Below, piece by piece: positions 47,568-57,844 of a stretch of DNA of 64,000 bases. Numbering within the stretch: position 1 is the stretch's first letter; the number at the start of each line of letters is the position of its first letter. Made by a program: the position numbers and the translations under genes. The notes under the pieces were generated by a model. The model saw only the letters and a program-made list of their open reading frames with translations, had not been told where the DNA came from and searched no databases. Source of the stretch: Wielerella bovis (lineage in GTDB: Bacteria > Pseudomonadota > Gammaproteobacteria > Burkholderiales > Neisseriaceae); the NCBI RefSeq assembly GCF_022354465.1, contig NZ_CP092361.1, positions 1,612,001-1,676,000 of the forward strand, read 5' to 3'.

Positions 47568-47620
47568 GGTGTACACAGCAGTCACTGTTGTCTTGTCTGT
47601 GTTAATTTGAAACGACTATA
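47568..47620. repeat. Partial element of the 58.4 kb type
   Basis: GTGTACACAGCAGTCACTGT, CTTGTCTGTGTTAATTTG and AAACGACTATA match the right half of the element at 58415-58519. It abuts Correia-like element 4, so two related elements lie in tandem with the second truncated. Confidence 0.65.
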
Positions 47621-47715
47621 AGCTATGAATAATGAAGATGCTATGTCTAAATAGCATTAGAAAATATACAAATAAAATAAAACCCACTAAAAACTAGTGG
47701 GTTTTGTATAAATCT

Positions 47716-47809
47716 TGGCGGAGTAAGAGGGATTCGAACCCTCGATGCAGATTTTAGTCCACATGCTCCCTTAGCAGGGGAGTGCCTTCAGCCTCTCAGC
47801 CATTACTCC
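47716..47809 (-). tRNA. tRNA-Ser(GCU)
   Basis: On the minus strand: acceptor GGAGTAA pairing TTACTCC, discriminator G, encoded CCA, T-loop GGTTCGAATCC, and a long variable arm (GGGAGCATGTGGAC... region) typical of tRNA-Ser. The anticodon loop reads CTGCTAA with GCT as anticodon, decoding AGC and AGU. It is 94 nt including CCA. Confidence 0.95.
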
Positions 47810-47895
47810 GTTTCAGGAAAGATTTGGATTATATTTATGACATAATCACTTGTCAATCCAATCCCACCAAATAAGATTTACAGTATTGTTTTTAT

Positions 47896-48381
47896 TTATA
47901 AAAATTTTCTCATTAAAGAACAATTTGCCGAAATATCTGCATTAAATGGCATCACAGCCTCACCTAAATTCTCATATCCATTCAATTCATAAAACGATGT
48001 GGAATTGGTTGATGCATACAAACTTAAAATACTCAAATCTGCTTGTAAACACAATGTTTCTGCTCGTTGTAATAAAGCAGTTCCTAAACCTTTACCATGC
48101 AAAAATGGGTGAACATACAAGGCATCCAGTTGTGCTTCTTGAAAATCCAACAAGAAAAAACCGCTAATCCGATGTTTATACTCAATAACCCATAATGTTT
48201 TGTGATTAGATTGAATCGCTGCACGATAACCTTCTACATTCAATAATTGCAACCACGCATTTAAAATAGCAGGCGTATAAGCATGCAAACAAGTGTAACG
48301 CACAGCAAGGCGATGAACTTCGTAAATCTCATCGCAATCTTCAAAAGTAGCAGGACGCAGTTGTGTAATCAGCAGATTCAT
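47896..48381 (-). CDS. GNAT-family N-acetyltransferase
   Basis: Protein of 161 aa. LDALYVHPFLHGKGLGTALLQRAETL near residues 88-113 is the acetyl-CoA-binding motif A (Q/H-x-x-G-x-G). LRPATFEDCDEIYEVHRLAV is the N-terminal fold. The acceptor substrate is unknown. It is divergent from the solute-binding protein gene. Confidence 0.9.
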   Translation of the reverse strand: MNLLITQLRPATFEDCDEIYEVHRLAVRYTCLHAYTPAILNAWLQLLNVEGYRAAIQSNHKTLWVIEYKHRISGFFLLDFQEAQLDALYVHPFLHGKGLGTALLQRAETLCLQADLSILSLYASTNSTSFYELNGYENLGEAVMPFNADISANCSLMRKFL

Positions 48382-48578
48382 GGTTATTCGTGGTGCACAA
48401 AATGGAAAATAAAGTTTGTAATTATAGCATTTTTTTATATTTTAATTGCGATACTGATATTTTCAGGCTGCCTTATCCTAAATATCATTTTCAAGCTACT
48501 GGGCTAGTGATAAAATTTAACTGCATATCGCATACATATAAAATATGTATTTCATTTTCACTTTCAAGGAGAAGTTCC

Positions 48579-49370
48579 ATGAAGACAAGTAAGAAGTGGT
48601 TATGCACAGTGGTTTCTTGTGCAGCATTGACATTAGCCGCCTGTGGTGGTGGACAAAGCAACACGACAGCGTCTAATCCATCAACCGAAGGCAAAACATT
48701 ACGCGTGGGCATGAATGCTGAATTTGCACCGTTTGAATCACTCAACGAGAAAAAAGAAATTCACGGCTTTGACGTAGATGTCATGACCGCCATGGCAAAA
48801 GAAGGTGGCTTTAAAGTAGAATTTACACATCGCCCTTGGGATAGCCTATTTGCCGCACTTGGCAATGGCGATGTAGATGTATTAGCTTCTGCGGTAACGA
48901 TTACCGATGACCGCAAAAAATCAATGGATTTTTCTGACCCTTATTATCAAATTACCCAAGTCATTTTGGTTCCCCCTACTAAAAACATCCAATCTGTAGA
49001 AGATTTAACAAAAATGGCACGCGTTGGTGTCGTCAATGGCAACACTGGTGATTTAGCAGCACAAAAAATTTTTGGTGCCACCAGTAAAAATATTGCACGC
49101 TTTGAAAGCATTCCATTACTAATGAAAGAAGTGGAAAGTGGTGGCGTAGATGCAGCAATCAGCGACAGCGCAGTGGTTGCGAACTACATCAAAAATAATG
49201 GCGACAAAGGTTTCAAAATGGTACAAGTACCAGATTTTACTGTTGAAAATTATGGTTTCGCATTACGAAAAGGCGATACCGCCACTTTAACCATGTTGAA
49301 TGATTCGCTGAAAAAAATCCGTGAAAACGGCGAATACAAAAAAATTGAAGATAAATACTTTGCTGAATAA
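48579..49370 (+). CDS. Amino-acid ABC transporter substrate-binding lipoprotein
   Basis: Periplasmic-binding protein family 3 lipoprotein, 263 aa from ATG 48579 with AAGGAGAA upstream. The signal peptide ends in LAAC, the lipobox, so it is anchored to a membrane by its Cys. LRVGMNAEFAPFES, GFDVDVMTAMAKEGG and SDPYYQITQVIL are the amino-acid-binding landmarks (related to glutamine/cystine/arginine binders). No permease or ATPase gene is adjacent in the window, so its transporter lies elsewhere. Confidence 0.93.
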   Translation: MKTSKKWLCTVVSCAALTLAACGGGQSNTTASNPSTEGKTLRVGMNAEFAPFESLNEKKEIHGFDVDVMTAMAKEGGFKVEFTHRPWDSLFAALGNGDVDVLASAVTITDDRKKSMDFSDPYYQITQVILVPPTKNIQSVEDLTKMARVGVVNGNTGDLAAQKIFGATSKNIARFESIPLLMKEVESGGVDAAISDSAVVANYIKNNGDKGFKMVQVPDFTVENYGFALRKGDTATLTMLNDSLKKIRENGEYKKIEDKYFAE

Positions 49371-49469
49371 TTTTTTCAGGCTGCCTGTAAACTTTCAGAA
49401 ACTGTATTCTATTTAAGATTGATAAATACAGATTTTCAGGCAGCCTGAAACCTATCCTACGAGAATAAT

Positions 49470-50060
49470 ATGTCTAAAACATTACCTATTTCATTGATTG
49501 TTGCCAGCGTACTTGCCGCTTGCAATCAAACACATACACCTCGAACCACATCCATGACCCACAACGATATTTCCGCTTATACACGCTGTTTTCAGGCTGC
49601 CGAAGCGGAACATCATGGCATTTTACCCAAATCAGAAGCTATATATTTACAAAAAGAATTTATGTGTATTCAAGAAGATATGGCGCATCAACGCCAAAAA
49701 GTGGGCGCAACATTGCAATGGCGGAAAGAAGGCCTAAACCAAGAAGATGCTGATACTCGTTTCACGCAAGCCATGTATGCACAAGTCCCTATTACGCAAC
49801 AATATGCCACGCGTATGCAATCTTTGGTTATTCGCCATAACGAAGTCAATCAAGTTCGCGAAAAATTGGCTATTTCCTTGCAAGATTTTGCTACCTACAC
49901 AGCCGCATCATTTGCCGTTCTTGCTGATAAAAGCGATGCCGACCACCACGAAAAACTGGTACAAGATGTGGAACAAAAAGGCGAAATAGCACAAAAAAGC
50001 CAAGAAATTGCTTTAACTGCATATCGTGAATTGTTACAAAAATACCATTTGACTGAATAA
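49470..50060 (+). CDS. Unknown lipoprotein
   Basis: Protein of 196 aa with a short signal peptide ending LAAC (residues 15-18) and a helical, Gln/Ala-rich remainder that probably forms coiled coils. I do not recognise a family. It is separated from the substrate-binding protein by a DUS pair, so it is probably a separate transcript. The probable location is the outer or inner membrane facing the periplasm. Confidence 0.8.
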   Translation: MSKTLPISLIVASVLAACNQTHTPRTTSMTHNDISAYTRCFQAAEAEHHGILPKSEAIYLQKEFMCIQEDMAHQRQKVGATLQWRKEGLNQEDADTRFTQAMYAQVPITQQYATRMQSLVIRHNEVNQVREKLAISLQDFATYTAASFAVLADKSDADHHEKLVQDVEQKGEIAQKSQEIALTAYRELLQKYHLTE

Positions 50061-50064
50061 TTTT

Positions 50065-50205
50065 TTCAGGCTGCCTTTTGATATATAGTTGTTTAAAATA
50101 AAACAAAGTGACAGAGACCATCGTATACAAATTGTACACAAATGAACGAACAACTCTGTATTATTTTTATTTGAAACAACTATATATCAAAAGGCAGCCT
50201 GAAAC
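50065..50205. repeat. Short MITE-like element embedded in an inverted DUS pair
   Basis: Core 50084-50184: TATAGTTGTTTAAA ... TTGAAACAACTATA. The outer flank extends the symmetry: TTCAGGCTGCCTTTTGATA on the left and its exact complement on the right, giving a 30-bp perfect terminal inverted repeat that includes the DUS on both sides. The interior is only distantly related to the Correia-like copies. Confidence 0.75.
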
Positions 50206-50344
50206 CTTTGCAAAATATAGGCAAAAAATACAAATTCCAGTAAGATAACAACTTATTTTCTCGTCTGAAATTCTAATCAAACAAATCTTTTCAGGCTGCC
50301 TCATTCCCTCTCTCAACTTTAATTTTTAACGAAACGTAAACGAT

Positions 50345-53236
50345 ATGAAAACCAACGAACTACGCCAAAAATACCTTTCATTTTTTGAAAGCAAAGGACA
50401 CAAAATTGTCCGTTCCTCTTCACTCGTACCCCATGAAGACCCTACTCTTTTATTTACCAACGCAGGCATGAACCAATTTAAAGATGTGTTTTTGGGTTTT
50501 GAAAAACGAGATTACACTCGTGCCTCCACCGCACAAAAATGCGTACGCGCAGGTGGCAAACACAACGATTTGGAAAACGTGGGCTACACCGCACGTCATC
50601 ACACATTTTTTGAAATGTTGGGTAATTTCTCGTTTGGCGACTATTTCAAAGAACAAGCCATTACTTATGCTTGGGAATTTCTCACTTCGCCCGAATGGTT
50701 GAATTTACCCAAAGAACGCTTGCTTGTAACCGTGTACGCCGAAGATGACGAAGCCTATAACATTTGGCACGAAAAAATTGGCGTACCTGCTGACCGCATT
50801 GTCCGCATTGGCGACAACAAAGGTGCGAAATATGCATCCGACAACTTCTGGCAAATGGGCGACACAGGACCTTGCGGCCCTTGTACCGAAATTTTCTACG
50901 ACCACGGAGAAGAAATTTGGGGCGGCATTCCAGGGAGCGCGGAAGAAGATGGCGACCGTTGGATTGAAATTTGGAACAACGTATTCATGCAATTCAACCG
51001 CGATGAAAACGGCGTGATGCACAAATTGCCTAAACCAAGCGTGGACACAGGCATGGGCTTGGAACGCATGGCGGCGGTATTGCAACACGTTCACAGCAAT
51101 TATGAAATTGATTTGTTCCAAAGTTTACTGAGAGCAGCAGCGCGTGAAACAGGCGTAGCGTTCAGCATGGATGTGCCAAGTTTGAAAGTGATTGCCGACC
51201 ACATTCGCGCCTGCTCGTTCCTGATTGCAGATGGCGTGATGCCATCTAATGAAGGTCGCGGTTATGTGTTGCGCCGTATTATCCGCCGTGCCGTGCGACA
51301 TGGTTACAAATTGGGACAAAAACAAGCATTTTTCTATAAATTAGTACCTGATTTAGTTGAAGAAATGGGGAATGCATATCCCGAATTAAAAGAACATCAA
51401 ACCAAAATCATGACTGCTTTGCGTAACGAAGAAGAGCGTTTTGGTCAAACATTGGAAACAGGCATGGGCTTGTTTAACCAAGTTTGGAGTGGCATGAAAT
51501 TTGTGAAATTAGAAAGCCTGTTGCCTGTTGATGGTGTGGGACAACCTTTATTGTTGAAAACGGCGGAAGGTGTAGAATTTACCGCCGTTTCACGCAGCAA
51601 CAATAATTTGAAACAAATTGTGATTCGTCCACAAGTTTCAGGCAGCCTGAACGAAAGTATTACCATTAGTTTAAATGATGCGATTGAACACGCAGATGCA
51701 CCCGATACAATTAAACCATTTGCGACTGCATTAAATGTCTTTTTAATGGACAATATCGCCAACAGCAAATTGATTATGTCAGGCGAACATGTATTCAAAT
51801 TGTACGATACCTACGGCTTCCCCTATGATTTGACAGCAGATATGGCGCGTGAATTGGGCATTGATTTGGACGAAGACGGCTTTAACCGAGAAATGGAAGC
51901 CCAACGTGCTCGCGCTCGTGCCGCACAAAATTTCAAAGCCGACACGCAACTGGCTTATGATGGTCAAGATACTGAATTTACAGGTTATACCGAGCGTTCA
52001 GGCAGCGCAAAAATCATTGCCTTGTACAAAGACAGTGAAGTAGTAAGTGAATTGCGTGAAGGCGAAACAGGCGTCATTGTATTAGATAAAACACCATTTT
52101 ATGCCGAATCGGGCGGTCAAGTGGGCGATGTCGGCATGATTTTTGTAGGCGAAAATCAATTTGAAGTACGCGACACGCAAAAAATCAAAGCAGCGGTTAT
52201 CGGACAATTTGGTGCGTTGATTTCAGGCAGCCTGAAAGTGGGTGATACCGTTACAGCAAGTATCAACAATGACTTGCGCGAATCCATCATGCGCAACCAT
52301 AGCGTAACGCATTTAATGCACCAAGCTCTGCGCGATGTATTGGGCGAGCATGTAGAACAAAAAGGCAGCCTGCAAAATGCTGATTTGACTCGCTTTGACA
52401 TTTCGCACAATCAAGCGATTACCGCCGAACAAATCGCCGAAGTGGAACGCCGCGTGAATGCTGCGATTATGGCAAACGTGCCAGTAAAAGTGGAAACCAT
52501 GAGCATGGAAGATGCACAAAAAACAGGTGCAATGATGTTGTTTGGCGAAAAATATGGCGATTTCGTACGCGTGATTACAATGGGTGAATTTTCTACCGAA
52601 TTGTGTGGTGGCACCCACGTTGGGCGCACAGGCGATATTGGTTTGTTCAAAATCATCAGCGAAGGTGGCATTGCCGCAGGCATCCGTCGCGTAGAAGCTG
52701 TTACAGGTTTCAACGCATTGCAATTGGTACAAAATCAAGAAGTTTTGCTAAAAAACATCATTGCCGAAGTAAAAGCGCAAACAGAACGCGACGTGTTAGC
52801 GAAAATCCAAGCTAACGCTGCGCAAGCCAAAGCGGTCGAAAAAGAATTAACCAAAGCCAAAGCAGAATTAGCGGTACAAGCAGGTGCGAAATTATTGGAC
52901 AAAGCGCAAGACTTGGGTGCGGCTCATTTGGTAGTAGCACAAATGGAAGCAGATGCAGCTGCATTGCGCGACATCGTTACAGATTTGACAGGCAAATCGG
53001 ATAAAGCTGTTGTATTGCTTGCAGCAGTAAACGATGACAAAGTGTCTTTGTGCGCTGGCGTATCCAAACCTTTGACGGCAAAAGTAAAAGCAGGCGATTT
53101 GGTGAAATTTGTCGCGGAACAAGTGGGCGGCAAAGGTGGCGGTCGTCCTGATTTGGCGCAGGCTGGTGGCTCGGATGTGGCGAAATTGGCTGGGGCGTTG
53201 GCTTCGGTTGAAGCGTTTGTTCAAAATTTGCTGTAA
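50345..53236 (+). CDS. alaS: Alanyl-tRNA synthetase with an extra insertion
   Basis: Attaches Ala to tRNA-Ala and edits mischarged Ser/Gly. Class II catalytic motifs are at the N-terminus ([15 protein letters not shown] and [18 protein letters not shown]), the editing zinc site is [11 protein letters not shown] with CGGTH near residue 755, and the C-terminal domain ends with [14 protein letters not shown]. At 963 aa it is about 89 residues longer than typical enzymes (about 875). The extra segment lies at about residues 378-478 (51475-51780), between FGQTLETGM and [15 protein letters not shown], in the linker after the catalytic core, and itself contains a DUS. The frame is open throughout. 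Confidence 0.97.
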   Translation: MKTNELRQKYLSFFESKGHKIVRSSSLVPHEDPTLLFTNAGMNQFKDVFLGFEKRDYTRASTAQKCVRAGGKHNDLENVGYTARHHTFFEMLGNFSFGDYFKEQAITYAWEFLTSPEWLNLPKERLLVTVYAEDDEAYNIWHEKIGVPADRIVRIGDNKGAKYASDNFWQMGDTGPCGPCTEIFYDHGEEIWGGIPGSAEEDGDRWIEIWNNVFMQFNRDENGVMHKLPKPSVDTGMGLERMAAVLQHVHSNYEIDLFQSLLRAAARETGVAFSMDVPSLKVIADHIRACSFLIADGVMPSNEGRGYVLRRIIRRAVRHGYKLGQKQAFFYKLVPDLVEEMGNAYPELKEHQTKIMTALRNEEERFGQTLETGMGLFNQVWSGMKFVKLESLLPVDGVGQPLLLKTAEGVEFTAVSRSNNNLKQIVIRPQVSGSLNESITISLNDAIEHADAPDTIKPFATALNVFLMDNIANSKLIMSGEHVFKLYDTYGFPYDLTADMARELGIDLDEDGFNREMEAQRARARAAQNFKADTQLAYDGQDTEFTGYTERSGSAKIIALYKDSEVVSELREGETGVIVLDKTPFYAESGGQVGDVGMIFVGENQFEVRDTQKIKAAVIGQFGALISGSLKVGDTVTASINNDLRESIMRNHSVTHLMHQALRDVLGEHVEQKGSLQNADLTRFDISHNQAITAEQIAEVERRVNAAIMANVPVKVETMSMEDAQKTGAMMLFGEKYGDFVRVITMGEFSTELCGGTHVGRTGDIGLFKIISEGGIAAGIRRVEAVTGFNALQLVQNQEVLLKNIIAEVKAQTERDVLAKIQANAAQAKAVEKELTKAKAELAVQAGAKLLDKAQDLGAAHLVVAQMEADAAALRDIVTDLTGKSDKAVVLLAAVNDDKVSLCAGVSKPLTAKVKAGDLVKFVAEQVGGKGGGRPDLAQAGGSDVAKLAGALASVEAFVQNLL

Positions 53237-53256
53237 TTTGATTTGAAGTGAAATTC

Positions 53257-53289
53257 AGGCAGCCTGAAAGGTGTTTTCAGGCTGCCTTT
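53257..53289. terminator. DUS-pair terminator after alaS
   Basis: AGGCAGCCTGAAA and TTTTCAGGCTGCCT arms with a 6-base loop and a following T-rich run. Confidence 0.75.
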
Positions 53290-53313
53290 ATTTAAAAATA
53301 AGGAATTTGGGAG

Positions 53314-55368
53314 ATGGAAAAACAATATTATTGGGCGGAAAATTTAGAAGATTATAATGTAGATAATTTTCAGAGAAAGCAGATAACGGATTATCTTGAT
53401 GATGTATCAATAACTAATGAAAATCCAGTAATTGAAGTAGGCAGATTAAATTTTTTTATTGGTAAAAATAATTCAGGTAAAAGTAGATTTTTAAGAACAT
53501 TATTTACAAGTAAAGCAACCTTAGATATAAATTGCCCTGTACATAATAATGATATTTTTAAAGAAATTGAGTTATGGCATGATAATAATTTTATATCAGA
53601 TATGAATTGGCTCAATCCAATTACATTAAAAAATAATAATCGTACAATGAAAAATATTGTTGATGAAGTTTTAAATAATGGTAAAGATTTTTTTGAACTA
53701 TTAAATTATCAAGAAAGTATTATTGATAAAGAAGAATTAATAAAGCATTTGAGTTGTCCATCTTTTCGCTATACTAATTACAAATTACTTCAAGAGATGT
53801 ATGAATTTATATCTAATATAATAAATGAAATACATAATAAAATTATTGGTCATCCTGATCAAGATGATGAAGATTTATTGGATTTTCTTTCAGAATATGA
53901 AACCATATTGGATTCTTATCTTGACGAAAAATGTATGGCAAAATTTTATATTCCTATTCTGCGTGGTATGCGTCCTGTCCATGAAAATAATTTTCCATAT
54001 AGAAAACGCACAGAGCATGATTATTTTAGCGATGAAAATCATGAAAATGATGTGATTACGGGTGAAAGCCTATTCCAAGAATTAACCGAACATTTATTGG
54101 TCGAACCCGAACAACGCCAACTGATTGCCGATTATCAAAAATTATTAAGTCAATGCTTTTTTGATAATCAAGAAATTACCCTTATTCCCAAACATGGAAC
54201 AGATGTGGTTCACATTAAAATTGGCAATGAACCACAATTTCCCATTTATCAGTTGGGCGATGGTTTGCAGCAAGCGATTATTTTGACTTATCCCGTGTTT
54301 TTGAATAATCAAGATGCACATATGTTTTTTATTGAAGAACCCGAATTGCATATGCACGCAGGCATGGTGCGCCAGTTGATGAATTTTTATTTAAATGAAA
54401 CAAAGCATTATTATTTCTTTACCACTCATTCCAATCATTTGCTGGATATGGCGGATGAAAGCAATGAAGTCATCATTCAAAAATTTGTCAAACAAACCGA
54501 TAAACAGCCAAACACGTCTTTTCAGATTTACCGTTGCGACCGCGACCGTGATTTATTGGCTTCGTTGGGTGTGAAGCCGTCTTCGGTGTATTTGGCGAAT
54601 TGCACAATTTGGGTGGAAGGGATTACAGATAGGCTTTATTTGTTGAAATATATGGAAAAATATTTGCAGGAATTGCAAAACGAGCAGCCTGAAAAATACC
54701 TGCAATACAGGCGGTTTATGCCAAATTATCATTATGCTTTTGTGGAATATTCAGGCGGTAATATTACGCATTGGAATTTTTCGGATGATGTTTATTCTAA
54801 TTGTTCAGTTGATACTTCTGGTTCTCTACCAGATTTTCCTAAAAAGAATGGCATGAGTGCCAAAGGGATTGTTAGCAATATGCTTTTGATTGCGGATGGT
54901 GATCATCGGAAAAAAATTGGGCGTCTACCTACATGGAATGAAGAATTGGGCGAACAAAATGTGGTGGTTTTGCAATCCAAAGAAATGGAAAATACTTTGC
55001 CGTTTGATGTGATTGTGGAAGTGGCGAAAGCGCGTTTTGTGCGTATGCAAGCGGAAACCAAAATGGGCTTTGAGATTGAGAAATTGGATTTATTGGATAA
55101 GCGCGATTATTTTGTTCATAAAACAAAAGGAATTGGTTTTTTGTTGGATAAACAAATCAGGCTGCCTGAAACGGATAGGAAAAAATCCGTTTTTGCAGAT
55201 GGCAGTGTTGGCACAATTAAAGATAAATTGAAATTTTGCCGCGAAGTCATCCAATATTTTGATAACAATCCAGATTGGGAATTAACGGCAGAAGCGCGTG
55301 AATTGTGTGAACGGATTTTTCAGCATATTTATGACGCGAATAAATGCCAAACTGAGCCAAAGACTTAA
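53314..55368 (+). CDS. OLD-family ATPase-TOPRIM nuclease
   Basis: Protein of 684 aa. Walker A GKNNSGKS at residues 50-57, Walker B MFFIEEPELHMHAGM near 337, TTHSNHLLDM near 370, then a TOPRIM nuclease domain with WVEGITDRLYLL (E near 434), LLIADGDH near 524 and SKEMENTLP near 555. This is the overcoming-lysogenization-defect layout. No UvrD-like partner follows, so it is a class 1 (solitary) OLD protein rather than a Gabija pair. The first 700 bases are very AT-rich, while the last part resembles native DNA. Probably a phage-defence nuclease. Its stop overlaps the convergent DUF72 stop. Confidence 0.88.
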   Translation: MEKQYYWAENLEDYNVDNFQRKQITDYLDDVSITNENPVIEVGRLNFFIGKNNSGKSRFLRTLFTSKATLDINCPVHNNDIFKEIELWHDNNFISDMNWLNPITLKNNNRTMKNIVDEVLNNGKDFFELLNYQESIIDKEELIKHLSCPSFRYTNYKLLQEMYEFISNIINEIHNKIIGHPDQDDEDLLDFLSEYETILDSYLDEKCMAKFYIPILRGMRPVHENNFPYRKRTEHDYFSDENHENDVITGESLFQELTEHLLVEPEQRQLIADYQKLLSQCFFDNQEITLIPKHGTDVVHIKIGNEPQFPIYQLGDGLQQAIILTYPVFLNNQDAHMFFIEEPELHMHAGMVRQLMNFYLNETKHYYFFTTHSNHLLDMADESNEVIIQKFVKQTDKQPNTSFQIYRCDRDRDLLASLGVKPSSVYLANCTIWVEGITDRLYLLKYMEKYLQELQNEQPEKYLQYRRFMPNYHYAFVEYSGGNITHWNFSDDVYSNCSVDTSGSLPDFPKKNGMSAKGIVSNMLLIADGDHRKKIGRLPTWNEELGEQNVVVLQSKEMENTLPFDVIVEVAKARFVRMQAETKMGFEIEKLDLLDKRDYFVHKTKGIGFLLDKQIRLPETDRKKSVFADGSVGTIKDKLKFCREVIQYFDNNPDWELTAEARELCERIFQHIYDANKCQTEPKT

Positions 55369-56180
55369 AACAAACTCCCCTGTCTTTCAGGCTCAATATT
55401 TGGCGTTTTCACCGCAAACCCCAATTCCGCCAAATATCCTTTCAAAACAGGAATATTGTAAAAAGAATGGCTTTGCGTGGTGTTTTGGAAATAGATAAAC
55501 AAAGCGTCAAAATCATCACACTGCCTGAAAATCGTGTCTGCTAATTCCTTTAATTCAGCATCGTTGTAGCGATAATCGTGGCGTTGGCAGGCGGATTCGG
55601 CTTGCCACCAATTTGGGTTGCGCCCGTGCAAACGCAAATAGGCGTTGCGGGCGTTTGTCCAAAATGCGGTGTTGGGCAAACCGATATTTACGGGATAATC
55701 CAAATTGCACCAAATCAAAGACTTGGCAGCCTGAAAATGCGCGAAAACAGGCTCAACGTGCCAAGTCGGCGAACGAAATTCCAGCACCAAAGGGTAGCCT
55801 TCAAACCACGCGCACAATTCGCCCAAATAACGCCGATTGGCTGGCGTGCGCTCAAAGCTGTGCGGAAATTGAACAAACAAATGCGCCAAATGTTCGCCAA
55901 GTAGCTGAATTAATTGAAAAAAAGCGTAGGCGTATTGGGCAGTGACGGTGCGTTGGTGGCTGAAATCTTGGTGCAATTTCAATCGCCCTGCCGCTTTGTC
56001 CAACATACCGAGCAGGGCTTTTTGACCAATCGGCGTGTGAAATGTGCTGTTAATCTCAACACAATCATAATATTGCGCGTAATGGTACAGAAAATCGCTG
56101 TTTTTCGTGCCGTGTGGGTAGAGCGTGCCGAGCAAATCGGTGTCGCTGTAACCGCCTGTGCCGATGTAGATATGTTTCAT
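55365..56180 (-). CDS. DUF72 family protein
   Basis: TIM-barrel protein of 271 aa: IYIGTGGYSD, EINSTFHTP, FQFPHSFERT-like segments and LRLHGRN with YIYFQNTTQ are the DUF72 pattern (YecE-like). Biochemical activity is unresolved for this family. It is convergent with the OLD nuclease with a 4-base overlap of the ends. Confidence 0.92.
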   Translation of the reverse strand: MKHIYIGTGGYSDTDLLGTLYPHGTKNSDFLYHYAQYYDCVEINSTFHTPIGQKALLGMLDKAAGRLKLHQDFSHQRTVTAQYAYAFFQLIQLLGEHLAHLFVQFPHSFERTPANRRYLGELCAWFEGYPLVLEFRSPTWHVEPVFAHFQAAKSLIWCNLDYPVNIGLPNTAFWTNARNAYLRLHGRNPNWWQAESACQRHDYRYNDAELKELADTIFRQCDDFDALFIYFQNTTQSHSFYNIPVLKGYLAELGFAVKTPNIEPERQGSLF

Positions 56181-56430
56181 ATTGATTTTTTTTTAAAAAG
56201 AAATATTTTTCAGGCTGCCTGAAATCATACGACAAATGTGTTTTGAATCATGAAAACTTTATGTGCTAAAAAATCAAATCATATAATATGTATGGTATTT
56301 AACAAAGTGATCTAACGCAAAACTGATATTTATTGGTTTACAACATGTTTTTCAGGCTGCCTTTTCTCTCCCAAAAGTATTACCATATCTCTTTCCAACA
56401 AAATTCACAAACAAGGAACGCATCATTATC

Positions 56431-56964
56431 ATGAACCTTACCGAAACCCTTATCTCCACTACACCCATCAATCACGACAGTTTTTTACACATTGACCGTG
56501 ACCAAATCCGCCTACCCAATGGCAATGAACACACCCGCATTGTGGTGCGCCACCCTGGTGCAGCGTGTGTATTGGCAGTAACACCAGACGACAAAGTGGT
56601 GCTGGTGCGTCAATGGCGGCACGCAGCAGGACGTGATATGTTGGAAATTCCCGCAGGTAAATTGGACGATGGCGAAGACCCTGCCGTTTGTGCCTTGCGT
56701 GAACTGGGCGAAGAAACGCCTTATACCGCCGAACGCGTGGAAAAAATTATTCAATTTTACAGCGCACCAGGGTTTTGTGATGAAATCTTGTATCTGTATC
56801 GTGCCATCAATGTTACTGCCACCAGCACGCTGCAACCCGACCAAGACGAATTTGTGGAAACCGAATTGCTGACACGTGATGAAGTTCGCGCCGCTATTCA
56901 AAACAATGAAATTTGCGATGGTAAAACTTTGATTGCTTTACAATTCTGGTTGGAGGAAAAATGA
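56431..56964 (+). CDS. NUDIX hydrolase, ADP-ribose pyrophosphatase type
   Basis: Protein of 177 aa. The NUDIX box is at about residues 75-97: GKLDDGEDPAVCALRELGEETPY, with the metal-binding RELGEE intact. VLVRQWRHAAGRDMLEIPAGK just before is typical of ADP-sugar pyrophosphatases. It probably recycles ADP-ribose. It overlaps gloB by four bases, so the two are an operon. Confidence 0.92.
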   Translation: MNLTETLISTTPINHDSFLHIDRDQIRLPNGNEHTRIVVRHPGAACVLAVTPDDKVVLVRQWRHAAGRDMLEIPAGKLDDGEDPAVCALRELGEETPYTAERVEKIIQFYSAPGFCDEILYLYRAINVTATSTLQPDQDEFVETELLTRDEVRAAIQNNEICDGKTLIALQFWLEEK

Positions 56965-57725
56965 ATAGCAGCCTGAAAATTACCGCCTTATCTGCATTTG
57001 ATGATAATTACATTTGGTTATTAGAATGCAATGGCGAAGCCGTTTGCGTGGACGCAGGACAAGCCGAACCTGTGTTGGATTATGTGCGCCAACACAATTT
57101 ACATTTAGTGCAAATGTGGACAACGCATCCACACGGCGACCATACAGGCGGCATTGCCCAGCTCAAACGTGTCTTGCCTGATTGTCGTATTTTTGGCGCA
57201 TCCGATATTCCAGCAAGCGATGAGATTGTCGGCGAAGGCAGCACAATCACATGGCAGCATTTCCGCATCAACGTATGGCACACGGCAGGACACACCGCTA
57301 ATCATTTAACTTATGTGTTGCATGATGATGAGCAAACACATCTGTTTTGTGGCGATACCCTGTTTTCAGCAGGTTGTGGGCGTGTATTTCCCGATGGACG
57401 TGCCGATTGGCTGCATCACAGTTTGCAGCGCATCAATAGGCAGCCTGAAAACACATTCTTATATCCTGCGCACGAATATACCGCCAATAATTTGTGTTTT
57501 GCCGCGCATATTGAACCCGATAATCCCGATATTCAGGCTGCCCTATCTGCCGCGCAACATACACCTACATTGCCGACCACATTAGCCCATGAACGGCGCA
57601 TCAATCCGTTTTTGCGTGTACATTTGCCAGATGTGCAACGACGTGTATCCGAATTATGTGGTTTGGATATGCAGGAAGATGAAGCGGTCTTTATCGCCTT
57701 GCGTGAATTGAAAAATCACTTTTAA
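56961..57725 (+). CDS. gloB: Hydroxyacylglutathione hydrolase (glyoxalase II)
   Basis: Releases D-lactate and glutathione from S-D-lactoylglutathione, the last step of methylglyoxal detoxification. It is 254 aa, the usual length. THPHGDHTGG near residue 54 is the binuclear metal site, with HTAGHTANH, FCGDTLFSAGCGR and YPAHEYTANN supplying the other ligands. TGGAGGAA before the ATG lies within the NUDIX gene end. It is followed by a strong terminator. Confidence 0.96.
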   Translation: MNSSLKITALSAFDDNYIWLLECNGEAVCVDAGQAEPVLDYVRQHNLHLVQMWTTHPHGDHTGGIAQLKRVLPDCRIFGASDIPASDEIVGEGSTITWQHFRINVWHTAGHTANHLTYVLHDDEQTHLFCGDTLFSAGCGRVFPDGRADWLHHSLQRINRQPENTFLYPAHEYTANNLCFAAHIEPDNPDIQAALSAAQHTPTLPTTLAHERRINPFLRVHLPDVQRRVSELCGLDMQEDEAVFIALRELKNHF

Positions 57726-57731
57726 CAGAAA

Positions 57732-57759
57732 AACCGCATTGGCAAAAACCAATGCGGTT
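57732..57759. terminator. Terminator after gloB
   Basis: AACCGCATTGG and CCAATGCGGTT form a perfect 11-bp stem with a 6-base loop, followed by AAATAAG; one of the few terminators here without DUS. Confidence 0.8.
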
Positions 57760-57766
57760 AAATAAG

Positions 57767-57844
57767 TGGTCGGGGCGGTGGGATTCGAACTCACGACCCT
57801 CTGCTCCCAAAGCAGATGCGCTAACCGGGCTGCGCTACGCCCCG
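57767..57844 (-). tRNA. tRNA-Pro(UGG)
   Basis: On the minus strand: acceptor CGGGGCG pairing CGCCCCG, discriminator A, encoded CCA, anticodon stem TCTGC/GCAGA with loop TTTGGGA (anticodon TGG), and T-loop GAGTTCGAATC. It is 78 nt including CCA. Confidence 0.95.

Noticed and set aside
47716-47809. Prophage or island attachment at the tRNA-Ser gene
   Set aside because: No integrase gene and no repeat of the tRNA 3' end was found nearby.
53314-55368. Gabija system (OLD nuclease plus UvrD helicase)
   Set aside because: The next gene is a convergent DUF72 gene; no UvrD-like gene is present.
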